DNA of 64,000 nt from Citreicoccus inhibens (GTDB lineage: Bacteria; Myxococcota; Myxococcia; Myxococcales; Myxococcaceae), in assembly GCF_019039035.1 (NCBI RefSeq), contig NZ_JAHNZT010000043.1:1-64000 (forward strand). The letters run 5' to 3'. This document shows, piece by piece, positions 25,400 through 35,413 of this stretch. How positions within the stretch are numbered: position 1 is the stretch's first letter; every line of letters starts with the position of its first letter. The translations under genes and the position numbers were made by a program. A model generated the notes under the pieces. It saw nothing but the letters and a program-made list of their open reading frames with translations, was not told the DNA's origin and ran no database searches.

Positions 25400-27955
25400 A
25401 TGGCGCATCCCACCGAAGACAAGAACTTCCGCCTGCCCACCACCGTTCGCCCGCGGCGCTATGCGGCGACCCTGACGCTGGACCTGGAGGCGCGGGCCCT
25501 CAGCGGGCAGCAGACCGTGGACCTGGAGCTGGCGCAGCCCACCCGCGAAATCATCCTGCACGCCATCGCGCTGCAGGTGGGCGAGGTCACCTTCCGCGCC
25601 AGCGGTGCGTCTCACCGGCCCGCCTCCATCGACGTCATGCCCCAGAGCGAGACGGTGGTGCTGCGCTTCGCGGAGGCGCTGCCCGCGGGCGCGGGCTCGC
25701 TGGACGTCGCGTGGACGGGGCGCTTCACCGAAGGCCTGCGCGGCCTGTATCTGGCGGGCAAGGTGGCGGCCACCCAGTTCGAGGCGGCCGATGCGCGACG
25801 CGTCTTCCCCTGCTTCGACGAGCCGGCCTTCAAGGCGCGCTGGGCGCTCACGGTGCGCGTGCCCCAGGGCAACACGGTGCTGAGCAATGGCGCCGTGGTG
25901 AAGGAGGAGCAGGACGGAGCGCTGCGCCGCGTGACGTTCCAGGAGACGGAGGTGCTCAGCTCGTACCTCATCGCGCTGGTGGTCGGTCCGCTGACCGGCA
26001 CCGCCGAGGAGCGCGCGCAGGGCGTGCCGGTGCGCACCTGGGCCCTCACGGAGAAGGCGCACCTGACGCGCTTCGGACAGGACGTGGCGCTCAACGTGTT
26101 GCCTCGGCTCCAGGACTACTTCGGGCTGCCCTATGCCTACGGCAAGGTGGACCAGGTGGGCATCCCGGACTTCGAGGCGGGCGCCATGGAGAACGCGGGC
26201 CTCATCACGTACCGCGAGGTCACGCTGCTGTTGGACCCCACCACCGCGCCGCTGTCCGTGCAGAAGCGCGTGGCCGAGGTGGTGACACACGAGCTGGCGC
26301 ACCAGTGGTTCGGCAACTGGGTGACCATGGTGTGGTGGGACGACCTCTGGCTCAACGAGGCGTTCGCCACGTGGATGGCGTTCAAGATTGTCGACCAGTG
26401 GCGCCCCGACTGGCGCATGTGGCTGGACTTCGACGCGCACAAGGCCAGCGCGCTGCACCTGGACGCGCTCAGCTCCACGCACCCCATCCGCGGTGAGGTG
26501 CGCAACGCGGGCGAGGCGGGCGAGAACTTCGACGTCATCACCTACGAAAAGGGCGGCGCGGTGCTGCGCATGATTGAAGGCTTCCTCGGCGAGAACGCCT
26601 TCCGCGACGGCATCCGCCAGTACATGCGCAAGCACGCGCGGGCCAACGCGGTGGCGGATGACCTGTGGAGCGCGCTGGGCGAGGCGGCGAAGCAGCCCGT
26701 GGTGGAGCTGGCCAACGCGTGGATCGGCCAGAGCGGCTATCCGCTCGTGTCCGTGAGCGTGTCGGGTCGCACCCTGACGCTGACGCAGCGGCGCTTCTAC
26801 TCAGAGCCCGGCATGCGCAGCGATGAGCGCTGGCCGGTGCCCGTGGTGCTGCGGTTCGCGGACGACTCGGGGGTGCATGAGCAGCGCGTGCTGCTGCGCG
26901 ACGCCCAGACCACGGTGACGCTGGAGGGCTCCACGGCCCCGGTGCGCTGGCTGTGCGCCAACGCTGGGGCCACGGGCTTCTACCGCGTGGCCTACGACGC
27001 GAACGCGATGAAGGGGTTGGCGGCGAACCTCTCCGCCCTCGCGCCGTCCGAGCGCATCGCGCTGCTCGCGGATCAGTGGGCGCGCGTGCGCGCGGGTGAG
27101 GCGTCCGTGGCGGACTTCCTGGACCTGGCGGGGCGCTACCACGGCGAGCAGGACGACGCGGTCCTCGACGAGTTGGTGGGACGGCTCGCCTACGTCGAGG
27201 GGCGCCTGGTGGAAGGCGAGGACCAGGAGCGCTTCCGCCGCTGGGTGGAGCGCCTGCTGGGCGACGGCCTGAAGAAGCTGGGCTGGCAGCCCGCGGCCGG
27301 CGAGTCCGACCGAGACCGCCTGCGTCGCGCGGCGCTGGTGCGCGCCGTGGGCGGACTGGCGCGCAGCCCCGAGACGGTGGCCGAGGCCCGAGGCCGCGTG
27401 GCCCGCATGCTCCAGGGTGAGAAGGACGCGCTGGAGCCCAACCTGTTGGACACCGCGGTCAGCATGGTGGCCCGCGCCGGAGACACCGCGCTGTTCGAGC
27501 AACTCCTCGCGCGCGTGCCGACCGAGCCCGACCCCGCCACGCAGCGTCGCTACCTGATGGCGCTCGCCGCCTTCGAGGACCCCGCGCTGGCCTCGCGCGC
27601 GCAGGGACTCCTCTTCACGGAGACGGTGAAGACGCAGGACTCGGCGGGCTTCATCTCCGGGCTGCTGGCCAACCGCACCGGCCGCGACGCGTGGTGGCTG
27701 CGCATGCAGCAGCAGTGGAAGGAAGTGGTGGGACGCGCGGGAGGCGCCCCCATGTTGCTCCGTCGCGTGGTGGAGGCCCTGGGCTTCTTGCGCACGCGCG
27801 CGCAGCTCGAGCAGGCCCGGGCCCTGCTGGACGCGCAGCCCATCCCCGAGGCGCAGCAGGCCACGCGCCAGACGCTGGAGCGGCTCACCCAGGACGTGGC
27901 CTTGCGCGAGCGCGCCGCGCCCGAGGTGTCCGCGTGGCTGAAGCGCCAGCCGTGA
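25400..27955 (+). CDS. M1-family aminopeptidase (aminopeptidase N type)
   Basis: About 851 residues. Catalytic signatures are complete: exopeptidase motif GAMENAG (about 263), zinc site HELAHQWFGNW and the third ligand Glu in DLWLNEAFATW (about 317). An N-terminal saddle domain precedes, and an ERAP1-like helical domain (about 530-850) follows. It removes N-terminal residues from peptides; there is no signal peptide, so it is cytoplasmic. For a predator that lives on protein this fits peptide recycling. The ribosome site before the ATG is weak. It is 20 bases from the next gene, so they may be cotranscribed. Confidence 0.93.
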   Translation: MAHPTEDKNFRLPTTVRPRRYAATLTLDLEARALSGQQTVDLELAQPTREIILHAIALQVGEVTFRASGASHRPASIDVMPQSETVVLRFAEALPAGAGSLDVAWTGRFTEGLRGLYLAGKVAATQFEAADARRVFPCFDEPAFKARWALTVRVPQGNTVLSNGAVVKEEQDGALRRVTFQETEVLSSYLIALVVGPLTGTAEERAQGVPVRTWALTEKAHLTRFGQDVALNVLPRLQDYFGLPYAYGKVDQVGIPDFEAGAMENAGLITYREVTLLLDPTTAPLSVQKRVAEVVTHELAHQWFGNWVTMVWWDDLWLNEAFATWMAFKIVDQWRPDWRMWLDFDAHKASALHLDALSSTHPIRGEVRNAGEAGENFDVITYEKGGAVLRMIEGFLGENAFRDGIRQYMRKHARANAVADDLWSALGEAAKQPVVELANAWIGQSGYPLVSVSVSGRTLTLTQRRFYSEPGMRSDERWPVPVVLRFADDSGVHEQRVLLRDAQTTVTLEGSTAPVRWLCANAGATGFYRVAYDANAMKGLAANLSALAPSERIALLADQWARVRAGEASVADFLDLAGRYHGEQDDAVLDELVGRLAYVEGRLVEGEDQERFRRWVERLLGDGLKKLGWQPAAGESDRDRLRRAALVRAVGGLARSPETVAEARGRVARMLQGEKDALEPNLLDTAVSMVARAGDTALFEQLLARVPTEPDPATQRRYLMALAAFEDPALASRAQGLLFTETVKTQDSAGFISGLLANRTGRDAWWLRMQQQWKEVVGRAGGAPMLLRRVVEALGFLRTRAQLEQARALLDAQPIPEAQQATRQTLERLTQDVALRERAAPEVSAWLKRQP

Positions 27956-27974
27956 TGCCCCCCACTCCGCGCCC

Positions 27975-29339
27975 ATGAAGACCACCCTCGACCCCGCTCA
28001 TCCCGTCCCCTCTCGCGAAGCGCTGCGCCAGGCCAACCGCGCCAGCGCGCTCGCGTATCCAGGGGACTCGCCGCGGCGCCAGCCCGTGCACTCCGTCTAC
28101 GGCGGCGCCCACCTCTTCCGCGCGGAGACGGCGCGGAAGATGGGAGACCTGGCGCTCGCGGCGCTGCGCGAGTACGCGCCCGACGCCGCCGAGCTGGCCC
28201 ACAGCCTGGGCCTCCCCCAGCGGGGCCGCTTCGCCCAGCGCGTCTACGAGCGCGTGGTGGACAAGCTCCAGCGCGAGCCGGTCGAGGACTTCCGCATCGA
28301 CTTCGAGGACGGCTACGGGCACCGCCCGGACGCGGAGGAGGACGGCCACGCGGTGTCCGCCGCCGAGGAGCTGGCGCGCGGACTCCTGCAAGGCACCCTG
28401 CCGCCCTTCATCGGCATCCGCGTGAAGTCCTTCACCGAGGAGCTGTTCGCGCGCGCCTCCCGCACGCTCGACCTGTTCATCACCACTCTGGTGACGCGGA
28501 CCTCGGGGCGCGTGCCTCCGTCCTTCGTCGTCACGCTGCCCAAGGTGACGCTGCCCGAGCAGGTGGCGGCGCTGACGGAGCTGCTGGAGGCGTTGGAAGC
28601 AGCGCACCACCTCACGCCCGGCGCGCTGGGCGTGGAGCTGATGGTGGAGACCCCGCAAGCGCTGTACGACCACGAGGGACGGCTGCACCTGCCTCGGCTG
28701 GTGGCCGCGGCCAAGGGGCGATGCACCAGCGTGCACCTGGGCGTGTATGATTACACGGCGGCGCTCAGCGTGAGCGCGCACGTGCAGGGCATGTTGCACC
28801 CGGCCTGCAACTTCTTGCGAGACGTGGTGCAGGTCTCGCTCGCGGGCACGGGTGTCGCGGTGGCCGACGGCGCCACCAACGTCCTGCCCGTGGGCCCGCA
28901 CAAGAAGCCCGCCGAGGGCGCGCTGCTGGCCACCCAGAAGCGCGAGAACACCGAGGCCATCCATCGCGCGTGGCAGCTCGCCTACCGCCACACGCGGCAC
29001 TCGCTGGAGCGCGCCTATTACCAGGGCTGGGACCTGCATCCCGCGCAGCTCCCGGTGCGCTACGCGGCCGTGTATGCCTTCTTCCTGGAGGGCCTGGACG
29101 CCGCCTCGCATCGGCTGAAGGCCTTCGTGGACAAGGCAGCCCAGGCGACGCTGCTGGGGGACGTGTTCGACGACGCGGCCACCGGACAGGGGCTGCTCAA
29201 CTTCTTCCTGCGAGGCTTGAGCTGCGGCGCGCTCACGCAGGAGGAGGTGCTCGCCACCGGCCTCACGCTGGACGAGCTGCGCGGTCGCTCCTTCCGAGCC
29301 ATCGTCGAGTCACGGCGCGCGCGCCTCGCCGCCCGCTAG
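27975..29339 (+). CDS. DUF6986 / HpcH-HpaI aldolase-like protein
   Basis: A 454-residue protein of the DUF6986 family. Recognisable blocks: RQPVHSVYGGAHLF, EPVEDFRIDFEDGYG, GIRVKSFTEEL, FVVTLPKVTLPEQ, ELMVETPQALYD, HLGVYDYTAAL, GATNVLPVGPH and YYQGWDLHPAQLPVRYAAVYAF. These belong to a TIM-barrel fold related to citrate-lyase beta subunits and HpaI aldolases, with metal ligands likely Glu in VETPQ and Asp in VYDYT. The reaction is not established. It lies directly behind the M1 aminopeptidase gene and overlaps the end of the convergent gene by four bases. Confidence 0.75.
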   Translation: MKTTLDPAHPVPSREALRQANRASALAYPGDSPRRQPVHSVYGGAHLFRAETARKMGDLALAALREYAPDAAELAHSLGLPQRGRFAQRVYERVVDKLQREPVEDFRIDFEDGYGHRPDAEEDGHAVSAAEELARGLLQGTLPPFIGIRVKSFTEELFARASRTLDLFITTLVTRTSGRVPPSFVVTLPKVTLPEQVAALTELLEALEAAHHLTPGALGVELMVETPQALYDHEGRLHLPRLVAAAKGRCTSVHLGVYDYTAALSVSAHVQGMLHPACNFLRDVVQVSLAGTGVAVADGATNVLPVGPHKKPAEGALLATQKRENTEAIHRAWQLAYRHTRHSLERAYYQGWDLHPAQLPVRYAAVYAFFLEGLDAASHRLKAFVDKAAQATLLGDVFDDAATGQGLLNFFLRGLSCGALTQEEVLATGLTLDELRGRSFRAIVESRRARLAAR

Positions 29340-30370
29340 CGACGGTCGCGCCACACGGCGACGTCGAGGAGCACCGCGCCCGCGAGGAACAGCCAGGGGC
29401 CCACCAGTGAGGCCATGCCCAGCAGGCCCCACACGGTGACGAACCCCGCGACCAGGAGCGGGACCACCGGCGGCACGGCGGCGCGCGCGCGGCGCAGCGA
29501 GACCAGCATCGCGAGCGCCAGCAGGCTCAGCACCACCCACTGACCACCGGGGCGAGTCCGCCCCGGGATGGCGATCTGCCACGTGCCTCCCGCGCCGGAC
29601 TCCCACTTCCACGTGGCCTTGTCCTCCACGTCGTGGCTGAAGTCCTGGCCCACGTAGAGGGTGCGCTCCTTGTGCAGTTGGAGGCCCGGGATGGGCACCC
29701 CCACGCCCGTGCCCCACGGCAGCAGCAAGGCCACGACACAGACCGCGACACCCGCGAGCCCCCAGCGCTGCAAGCGCACCGCTTCGAGCGAGCGCGCTGC
29801 CTCCTCGGTCGACGCGGGCGCGACACGGAAGGCGCGCCACTGCACGAAGCCGAGGACCACCGCGGCGAGCAGCCACAACAGCGACGCCAGACTGGCCCCG
29901 AGCTGCACGAACGCATGCGTGAGCGTGAGCGCGGTGAAGAGCGGCAGGAAGGCGCGGTGCTCAGCCACGTCCACGGTGCGGACAATCGCTTCCGGCAAGG
30001 TACGGCCCGAGGCGCGCAGCTCCCGCGCCACGAGCATCGCGCTGCCCACGAGCATGACGAAGGCCCAGGGCGCGGGGACGGCATACGCCAATCCGAACAC
30101 CCAAGGCATCACGACCGCGGTGGCCACCAGCCCCGCGCCGAGCAAGGGCAATGAACCACCCGGGAGTCGCTCCCGGAGACGCGGATCATCGAACACCCGC
30201 TCCACCGCGCGCCCCGTGGCCTCCGCCGCTTGACGAGCCCCGTCGGTGACGTCCTGGACGATGGGCGCCACGGCATCCCTGCCCGTCGTGGGGGCGAGTG
30301 AATGACCACAGTGGGGACACGCCTCGCTCGGCGTCGAAGGCAGGGGTTGACCACAAGATGGACAGGACAT
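29336..30370 (-). CDS. Zinc-ribbon integral membrane protein
   Basis: About 344 residues. It starts with a zinc ribbon (MSCPSCGQPLP...ACPHCG, four Cys), then a short linker with VQDVTDGARQAAEATGRAVERVF, and about eight hydrophobic helices between 70 and 340. A soluble insert at about 220-270 (HKERTLYVGQDFSHD...WKWESG) interrupts them. Such N-terminal zinc ribbons are common on bacterial membrane proteins of unknown role. The start is the ATG at 30370 after GAGG; longer frames exist but lack signals. Convergent with the DUF6986 gene. Confidence 0.75.
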   Translation of the reverse strand: MSCPSCGQPLPSTPSEACPHCGHSLAPTTGRDAVAPIVQDVTDGARQAAEATGRAVERVFDDPRLRERLPGGSLPLLGAGLVATAVVMPWVFGLAYAVPAPWAFVMLVGSAMLVARELRASGRTLPEAIVRTVDVAEHRAFLPLFTALTLTHAFVQLGASLASLLWLLAAVVLGFVQWRAFRVAPASTEEAARSLEAVRLQRWGLAGVAVCVVALLLPWGTGVGVPIPGLQLHKERTLYVGQDFSHDVEDKATWKWESGAGGTWQIAIPGRTRPGGQWVVLSLLALAMLVSLRRARAAVPPVVPLLVAGFVTVWGLLGMASLVGPWLFLAGAVLLDVAVWRDRR

Positions 30371-30960
30371 GAAAGCCTCGTAGCAGCGAGCGCGGTGCCA
30401 GCCTACCGTTTCGCGACGACAGGACAACGCGCGCTGCCCGCCGGTCCTCATGGCGCCACGCCATGGCTGCGCCAGGCACAGTGTCGGCGGATTCATTCAT
30501 CCCTTCCCGCCATGGCATGTCGCAGCGAGAAGAAGAGCGCGTCACCCACGCGCCTTCGGAACGAGCGACATCCCAGCGGGTTTGTCACCGAGCTTCGCGC
30601 ACGCCCCATCCATCACCGAGCATCGAGCGTGCGAGCACAGTCCTCGCGAGGTCTCGCATCAACGACGCGCACGCCGTCGCTTCGCCGCGCATCGAGCACC
30701 TCTGCTCGCGCCCGAGCAGCGAGCCGCGCACGCGTTCTTCCTTCGCGGCCGACATCGACCGCACGAGCGCGTCCTCGTCGGGCTCGGGCCGAGACACCCC
30801 ACCGCCATGCCCGCGTGGCTCCTTGCTCCCCCGCACTCTCCGCGACTGCACGCGGCGTCGCGATGACGCTGACGCCTTCCCGCGTTAGCTTGCGTCCCCC
30901 GGCACGAACCGCCGGCCAACCACTCACCTCCGCCGCGGGCGGGAACAGGGGCTATCCCGG
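30371..30960. other. Intergenic stretch without a recognised gene
   Basis: About 590 bases between two divergent genes. It is unusually rich in short CGC/CGA repeats such as CGCGCACG and CTCGCGCC with open frames in several phases, but none shows a protein-like composition, ribosome site or known motif. It should hold the two divergent promoters; I cannot place them. An AGGGG lies before the ATG at 30961. Confidence 0.5.
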
Positions 30961-32295
30961 ATGAATCGCGAGCGACGTGGCTCCCCCTTTCACTTCGGCA
31001 TGTGGCGCTCCCTCCTCGTGCTGGGACTCATCACCGGTTGCGCCGCGCCCACGCGGATGACGGTCGCGCCCGCGCAATCCTCCGAGCCACCCGCCGCTCC
31101 CCCCTCCTCGCCCACCGTCGAAGCCACGCCCCCCGCGCCTCCCACGCCACCGGAGCCGACGGGCCCCGCGGCGCGTGAACTGTCCGACCTGCCTCGTCAA
31201 CGCGTCGCCTCGCCCGAGGGCACCTTCATCGCGGAGGTCGAAGGCAAAGCCCCACCCACCCTGTCGCGCGGCGAAGGCGTGGTCCGAGTCACCGTCCCCC
31301 TGGGCACCAGCGCCCCCCTCGTGTGCTTCGTCTACGAGCGCCCCTTGGACGCGGCCAGCGCCCTGCTCGCCTTGGCGGACACCGTGAAGAAGGGCCCGGG
31401 CGTCACCGTGAAGCACATGGGCCTCACCGAGTTGGTGGAGGTCGCGCACACGCCCGCGCTGTTCCTCGACGTGGACTACGAAGCCCCCACGAAGGGAGGC
31501 GAGCGCGGCGCGGGACAACTCAAGCTGATGGTGCACGCGGACAAGGACCTCCCGCTGCTCTGCGCGCACGACGAGCCCGGCTACATGCGCACGTTCCACC
31601 GCATCACCACCGCCCTCGCCGAGTCGCTCCAAGTCCCCGGCCCCCGCCGTCCCCCCGAGCCGTGGGAGGAGATCCAAGCGGTGCGCCTCGAAGGCCAGCT
31701 CGTGGGCTTCGTATGGCGGACCCGAGACGACCTCCCCACCCTTCCCGCATCGCCACACCGCACCCAGTCCACCACCAGCCTGCTGTGGACCACCGCCGAG
31801 GGCGACCTGCGCGCGGAGGACACCACCACCACCGCGCTCGCGGATGCACAGGGGCAGCTGCTCGAGTACCGCTCCGCCCACGCCGAGAACGGCGTCCTCG
31901 CGCTTCAAGTGACCCTGCGCAAGGACCCCAAGCAGGGCTACAAATACGAGGCACGTCAGGGCGCGAAGTCCGCGCAGGGAAGCATCGCCACCCAACGAGG
32001 ACTCACCGCCGAGCCCGCCGACCTCGCCACCCGGCAACTGCTGGCCGAGTCCTCGCGCGACGCGGAGCGCGTGCTCGACGTGTATCGCCCCGAGGACTCG
32101 CTCGCCGCCGCCGTGCAGCTCACGCTGCGCAAGGACGCACCCCGCGGCCCCCGCGCGCTCACCACGACCACGCACGAGACGACCACGCGCGCGCTCGTGG
32201 ATGCCTCGGGCCACCTCCAGCGCGAGGAGGCCCGCACGGCGCAGGGACTGCGCGCCTCCGAGCGGCTCTTCCCCGTGGAGGTCAGCGCGCCCTGA
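30961..32295 (+). CDS. Hypothetical proline-rich lipoprotein
   Basis: A 444-residue lipoprotein: lipobox LITGC (Cys27 from the ATG at 30961) follows a hydrophobic stretch beginning MWRSLLVLG. Immediately after comes a Pro/Ala/Ser-rich linker (about 35-75), then a mostly beta domain with FLDVDYEAPTKGG and LMVHADKDLPLLCAHD, and a Thr-rich C-terminal half (TTTTHETTTRALVDASG). No enzymatic motif seen. An alternative start at 31000 would give the same mature protein. Family unknown. Confidence 0.7.
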   Translation: MNRERRGSPFHFGMWRSLLVLGLITGCAAPTRMTVAPAQSSEPPAAPPSSPTVEATPPAPPTPPEPTGPAARELSDLPRQRVASPEGTFIAEVEGKAPPTLSRGEGVVRVTVPLGTSAPLVCFVYERPLDAASALLALADTVKKGPGVTVKHMGLTELVEVAHTPALFLDVDYEAPTKGGERGAGQLKLMVHADKDLPLLCAHDEPGYMRTFHRITTALAESLQVPGPRRPPEPWEEIQAVRLEGQLVGFVWRTRDDLPTLPASPHRTQSTTSLLWTTAEGDLRAEDTTTTALADAQGQLLEYRSAHAENGVLALQVTLRKDPKQGYKYEARQGAKSAQGSIATQRGLTAEPADLATRQLLAESSRDAERVLDVYRPEDSLAAAVQLTLRKDAPRGPRALTTTTHETTTRALVDASGHLQREEARTAQGLRASERLFPVEVSAP

Positions 32296-32304
32296 GCCGA
32301 GGGC

Positions 32305-33372
32305 TCACCACAGCATGTCCTGGTCTTCGGTCACGCCGGGCACGTCGGTCAACGTGAGGGTGCGGTTGCCCACGCGCACGGTGCCCTCGAAGAAGCCCAC
32401 CGGCTGCGCGAACCGACTCACCACGAGGCGCAGGTTCCGGTCCTCGCGGTGCGCGTAGAACGGCTTGAAGCGCAGGTCCACCGCGCCATCCGCCGTCGTG
32501 AGGCGCCACGGGTCCAACAGCTCCTTCGCGTTGTACTCGAAGCGCGCGCGGCCCAGCGGGTACAGCTTGTCGCCCAGCCACAGCGCGTTCTCGTTGGCCT
32601 CGGTGGCGCCCTCGTTGAAGCCCTCCACCAGGTTGAGGCTCAGGGGCGTCCCGTCCTCCAGCCGCCCCGCCGCGAAGGCCCAGCGCCACGACGTGTGCCG
32701 CGCGAGGTAGCCCTGCGTGTAGTCCATTCCGCCCACGCCCCCATCCAGCGAGAAGCGCCGCCCGGCCACCTCCAACGTCCCGGAGGACAACAGCCCGCCG
32801 CGCTTCTGCGTGACGTTCACCAACCCGTCGCCGACCACGGGGGCAATCACGGTGAGCGCCGGAGGACCGCCGGCCACCGCCAGCTCGCCCGTCCATCGGA
32901 ACGCCTGCATGCCCTTGGTGCGCAGGCGGCTGACGTCCAGGTCCACGCGGTAGTGCTCATCGTCCACGCCCCGCCGCACCGCCATGCGGCCGCCGAGCGT
33001 CCGGAACGAAGCCTCCAGCCCCGCGCCGGGCTTGTCTCCCACCACCGCCAATGGACCCGGCACGCCGAGGAAGCTCACGTCGCACAGCGGCTTGCGCGCC
33101 TTCAGGTCCAAGGCCACGGCGAACGCGCTGGACGAGTAGCTCAGGTCCACCACCGCGAAGAGCACCGCCACCTCGGGCGTGGCCGCGAAGGCGTAGTGCC
33201 ACCGCTTCTGCCGGAGCAGTCGCTTCACCCGCGCGGGCGCCCACGGGCCCAGCAGCCGCGGGAGGTCCACCTCGGGAAGCTCTCCCTGGTACGTGCCGAA
33301 CCGCGGCTCGCCCTGCGACGTGGCGACGGACGCGGGGGCAGCGGGAAGGATGGCGTGGGATTCGAGTGTCAT
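32305..33372 (-). CDS. DUF2804 family protein
   Basis: A 355-residue DUF2804 protein. Typical features: RLLRQKRWHYAFAATPEVAVLFAVVDLSY early, and the later LDGGVGGMDYTQGYLARHTSWRWAFA, in which the tryptophan-rich W-R-W-A-F-A core is shared by the family. It is built largely of beta strands; some relatives have lipocalin-like or hydroxyneurosporene-synthase-like folds. No signal peptide, function unknown. The ATG at 33372 is taken because family similarity starts soon after it. It ends 10 bases from the convergent lipoprotein gene. Confidence 0.78.
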   Translation of the reverse strand: MTLESHAILPAAPASVATSQGEPRFGTYQGELPEVDLPRLLGPWAPARVKRLLRQKRWHYAFAATPEVAVLFAVVDLSYSSSAFAVALDLKARKPLCDVSFLGVPGPLAVVGDKPGAGLEASFRTLGGRMAVRRGVDDEHYRVDLDVSRLRTKGMQAFRWTGELAVAGGPPALTVIAPVVGDGLVNVTQKRGGLLSSGTLEVAGRRFSLDGGVGGMDYTQGYLARHTSWRWAFAAGRLEDGTPLSLNLVEGFNEGATEANENALWLGDKLYPLGRARFEYNAKELLDPWRLTTADGAVDLRFKPFYAHREDRNLRLVVSRFAQPVGFFEGTVRVGNRTLTLTDVPGVTEDQDMLW

Positions 33373-33497
33373 CTGTCCACCATTGGAGGCCAGTCTCCTG
33401 GCCCTGTCACGTGGAGTTACTGCTCGGGCATGTCCCCGGACAGTCCTCCTCGCCCGGCCGCTTCCCCAGGAATGTGCGGCGCTGGACGCGCATTCCC

Positions 33498-34670
33498 TCA
33501 ACTGCGTCCGAAGATGATTCGCTCGCGCGACAGGAGCCGCGTCGTGAAGCGCAGGCAGACGAATGCAGCCACTGCGCTCGAAAGCGCCGCCAGCAGGAAG
33601 GGCACAGGCCCCAGCCACTCACCGCGCATCACCTCGCCCGCGAGCAACTCCTGCCCCAAGACGGGGACCGCGAACATCCACGTCTGGCTCTGCATCGGCG
33701 ACAGCGCCAGCACCATGCCGGGCAGCATGGGCAGCACCATCAGCAGGGACAGGTACGTCTGCGCCTCCTTGTAGGAGCGCGCATAGGTGGACACCCACAT
33801 CTGCACTGCGGACGCCGCCAACGCCAGCGGCAGCACCGCGGCCAGCATGCCCAGCGCGGCGGGGCCATCGAAGCGAGCCTTCAGGCCCAGGTCTTCCAAG
33901 GGCACTCGCCGCACCACGAGCATGTACGCCACCAGACTGAGCAGCACCGCGCCGCACGCCATCGACACCGTGGCCAACCACTTGCCAGCCACCAGCGCGC
34001 CTCGGGGCACGGGGTTGAGCAGGAGCGGCTCCAGCGAACCGCGCTCACGCTCTCCCGCCATGGTGTCGCTCGCCAACGACATGCCGCCCGCGAACGTGGC
34101 CAGCACCAGGAAGAGCGGCACCATGTTGAGGACGCTCGCCGCGGAGCGCTCGGGCGTGGACAGGTCCAGCTCCTCCACCTGCACGGGCACGGCCAGCTCG
34201 GGCACCACGCCGCGCGCGGACAGCCGCTGTCCGCCGAGCTGCTGCCCATAAGCCTGGAGCAACCGATGGGCGCGCTCGATGGTGTGGCGCGCCTGATTGC
34301 GCGAGCTGTCCACCACCAGATGCACCGACGCCGTATGGCCCGCGGAGAAGTCCTGGGCGTAGTCCTCGGGCACCACCAGCACCGCGTCCAGGGAGCCCGC
34401 GCGGATCCGCTCTTCATAGTCCGCGGGGGCTTCGGACAGGTGAGCGCCATAGCGTTCCAGGAACGCCATGAGGCTCGGCGCGCGCGCGCGGCCCACCACC
34501 GGCAGCTCCAGCGGACGGTCCTGGCGGTACCAGGAGGCCATGAGGTTGAACATCACCAGGAAGACCGTGGGGCCCAGCAAGGGCCAGAGCACCGCGGTCC
34601 CCAGCGCGCGCGTATCGCGGAAGTGGTCTCGCAGCTCCTTGCGGAAGACCGTGCCGATCAGGTGTCTCAT
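33498..34670 (-). CDS. ABC-2 type transporter permease (NatB-like)
   Basis: A 390-residue permease with one N-terminal helix (about 25-45), a large extracytoplasmic region (about 50-185, VLVVPEDYAQDFSAG and the ERAHRLLQAYGQQLG helix) and five to six C-terminal helices. The segment SLASDTMAGERERGSLEPLLLNP is the amphipathic coupling motif of ABC-2 exporters. It pairs with the ATPase gene upstream, whose stop overlaps its ATG by four bases. The architecture resembles NatAB sodium exporters and antibiotic exporters; the cargo is unknown. Confidence 0.9.
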   Translation of the reverse strand: MRHLIGTVFRKELRDHFRDTRALGTAVLWPLLGPTVFLVMFNLMASWYRQDRPLELPVVGRARAPSLMAFLERYGAHLSEAPADYEERIRAGSLDAVLVVPEDYAQDFSAGHTASVHLVVDSSRNQARHTIERAHRLLQAYGQQLGGQRLSARGVVPELAVPVQVEELDLSTPERSAASVLNMVPLFLVLATFAGGMSLASDTMAGERERGSLEPLLLNPVPRGALVAGKWLATVSMACGAVLLSLVAYMLVVRRVPLEDLGLKARFDGPAALGMLAAVLPLALAASAVQMWVSTYARSYKEAQTYLSLLMVLPMLPGMVLALSPMQSQTWMFAVPVLGQELLAGEVMRGEWLGPVPFLLAALSSAVAAFVCLRFTTRLLSRERIIFGRS

Positions 34671-35401
34671 TCCATCAACCCCTGCTCGCTGCCGATGATG
34701 GACACGAACGCTTCCTCCAGGCTGTCCTTGCCCGTGTGAGCCCGCAGCGCGTCCGCAGTGCCATCCGCCACCACGCGGCCCCGAGCCACCACGACGATGC
34801 GGTCACACAGCGCGGCCACCTCCTGCATGACGTGGCTGGAGAACACCACGCAGCAGCCCTGTGCCTTCAATCGCCGCAATAGCGCGCGCACCGCGCGGGT
34901 GCTCATCACGTCCAGCCCGTTGGTGGGCTCGTCCAAGAGCACGTTGCGAGGGCCGTGCACCAGCGCCCGCGCCAGCGCCACCTTCACGCGCTCGCCCTGG
35001 CTGAAGCCCTCCGCGCGCCGGTCCGCGATGTCCTTCATGTCCAGCAGCTCCACCAACTCCGCCACGCGCGCATCGAGCGCCGCGCCGCGCAGGCCGTGCA
35101 GCTCGCCGTAGTAGCGCGCGTGCTCGCGAGCGGTGAGCCGCGGATAGAGACCGCGCGCATCTGGCAGCACGCCCAACGCACGCCGAGCCGCCTCGGGGTC
35201 GCGCACCACGTCCACGCCGTCCACGCGCGCCGTCCCGCCGTCGGGCCGTACCAGCGTGTAGAGCATGCGCATCGTCGTCGTCTTGCCCGCGCCGTTGGGC
35301 CCCAGCAATCCGGTGATGACGCCATCCGCGGCGGAGAAGGACACGTCCTCCACGGCGGTGACGGTGCCGAAGCGCTTGTGCAGATGGATGGCTTCAATCA
35401 T
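34667..35401 (-). CDS. ABC transporter ATP-binding protein (NatA-like)
   Basis: A 244-residue ATPase with Walker A GPNGAGKTTTMR, signature FSQGERVKVALARALVHGP, Walker B VLLDEPTNGLDV and the switch His in VVFSSHVM. It powers the permease encoded immediately downstream. The gene starts 12 bases after the end of the TAP-like hydrolase gene on the same strand, so all three may share a transcript. Confidence 0.93.
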   Translation of the reverse strand: MIEAIHLHKRFGTVTAVEDVSFSAADGVITGLLGPNGAGKTTTMRMLYTLVRPDGGTARVDGVDVVRDPEAARRALGVLPDARGLYPRLTAREHARYYGELHGLRGAALDARVAELVELLDMKDIADRRAEGFSQGERVKVALARALVHGPRNVLLDEPTNGLDVMSTRAVRALLRRLKAQGCCVVFSSHVMQEVAALCDRIVVVARGRVVADGTADALRAHTGKDSLEEAFVSIIGSEQGLME

Positions 35402-35413
35402 GGCGAGCGGTCC

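Noticed and set aside
30500-30960. Possible small genes on both strands
   Set aside because: The frames overlap one another, have skewed Arg/Ser/Ala composition typical of shifted high-GC DNA, and have no ribosome site.
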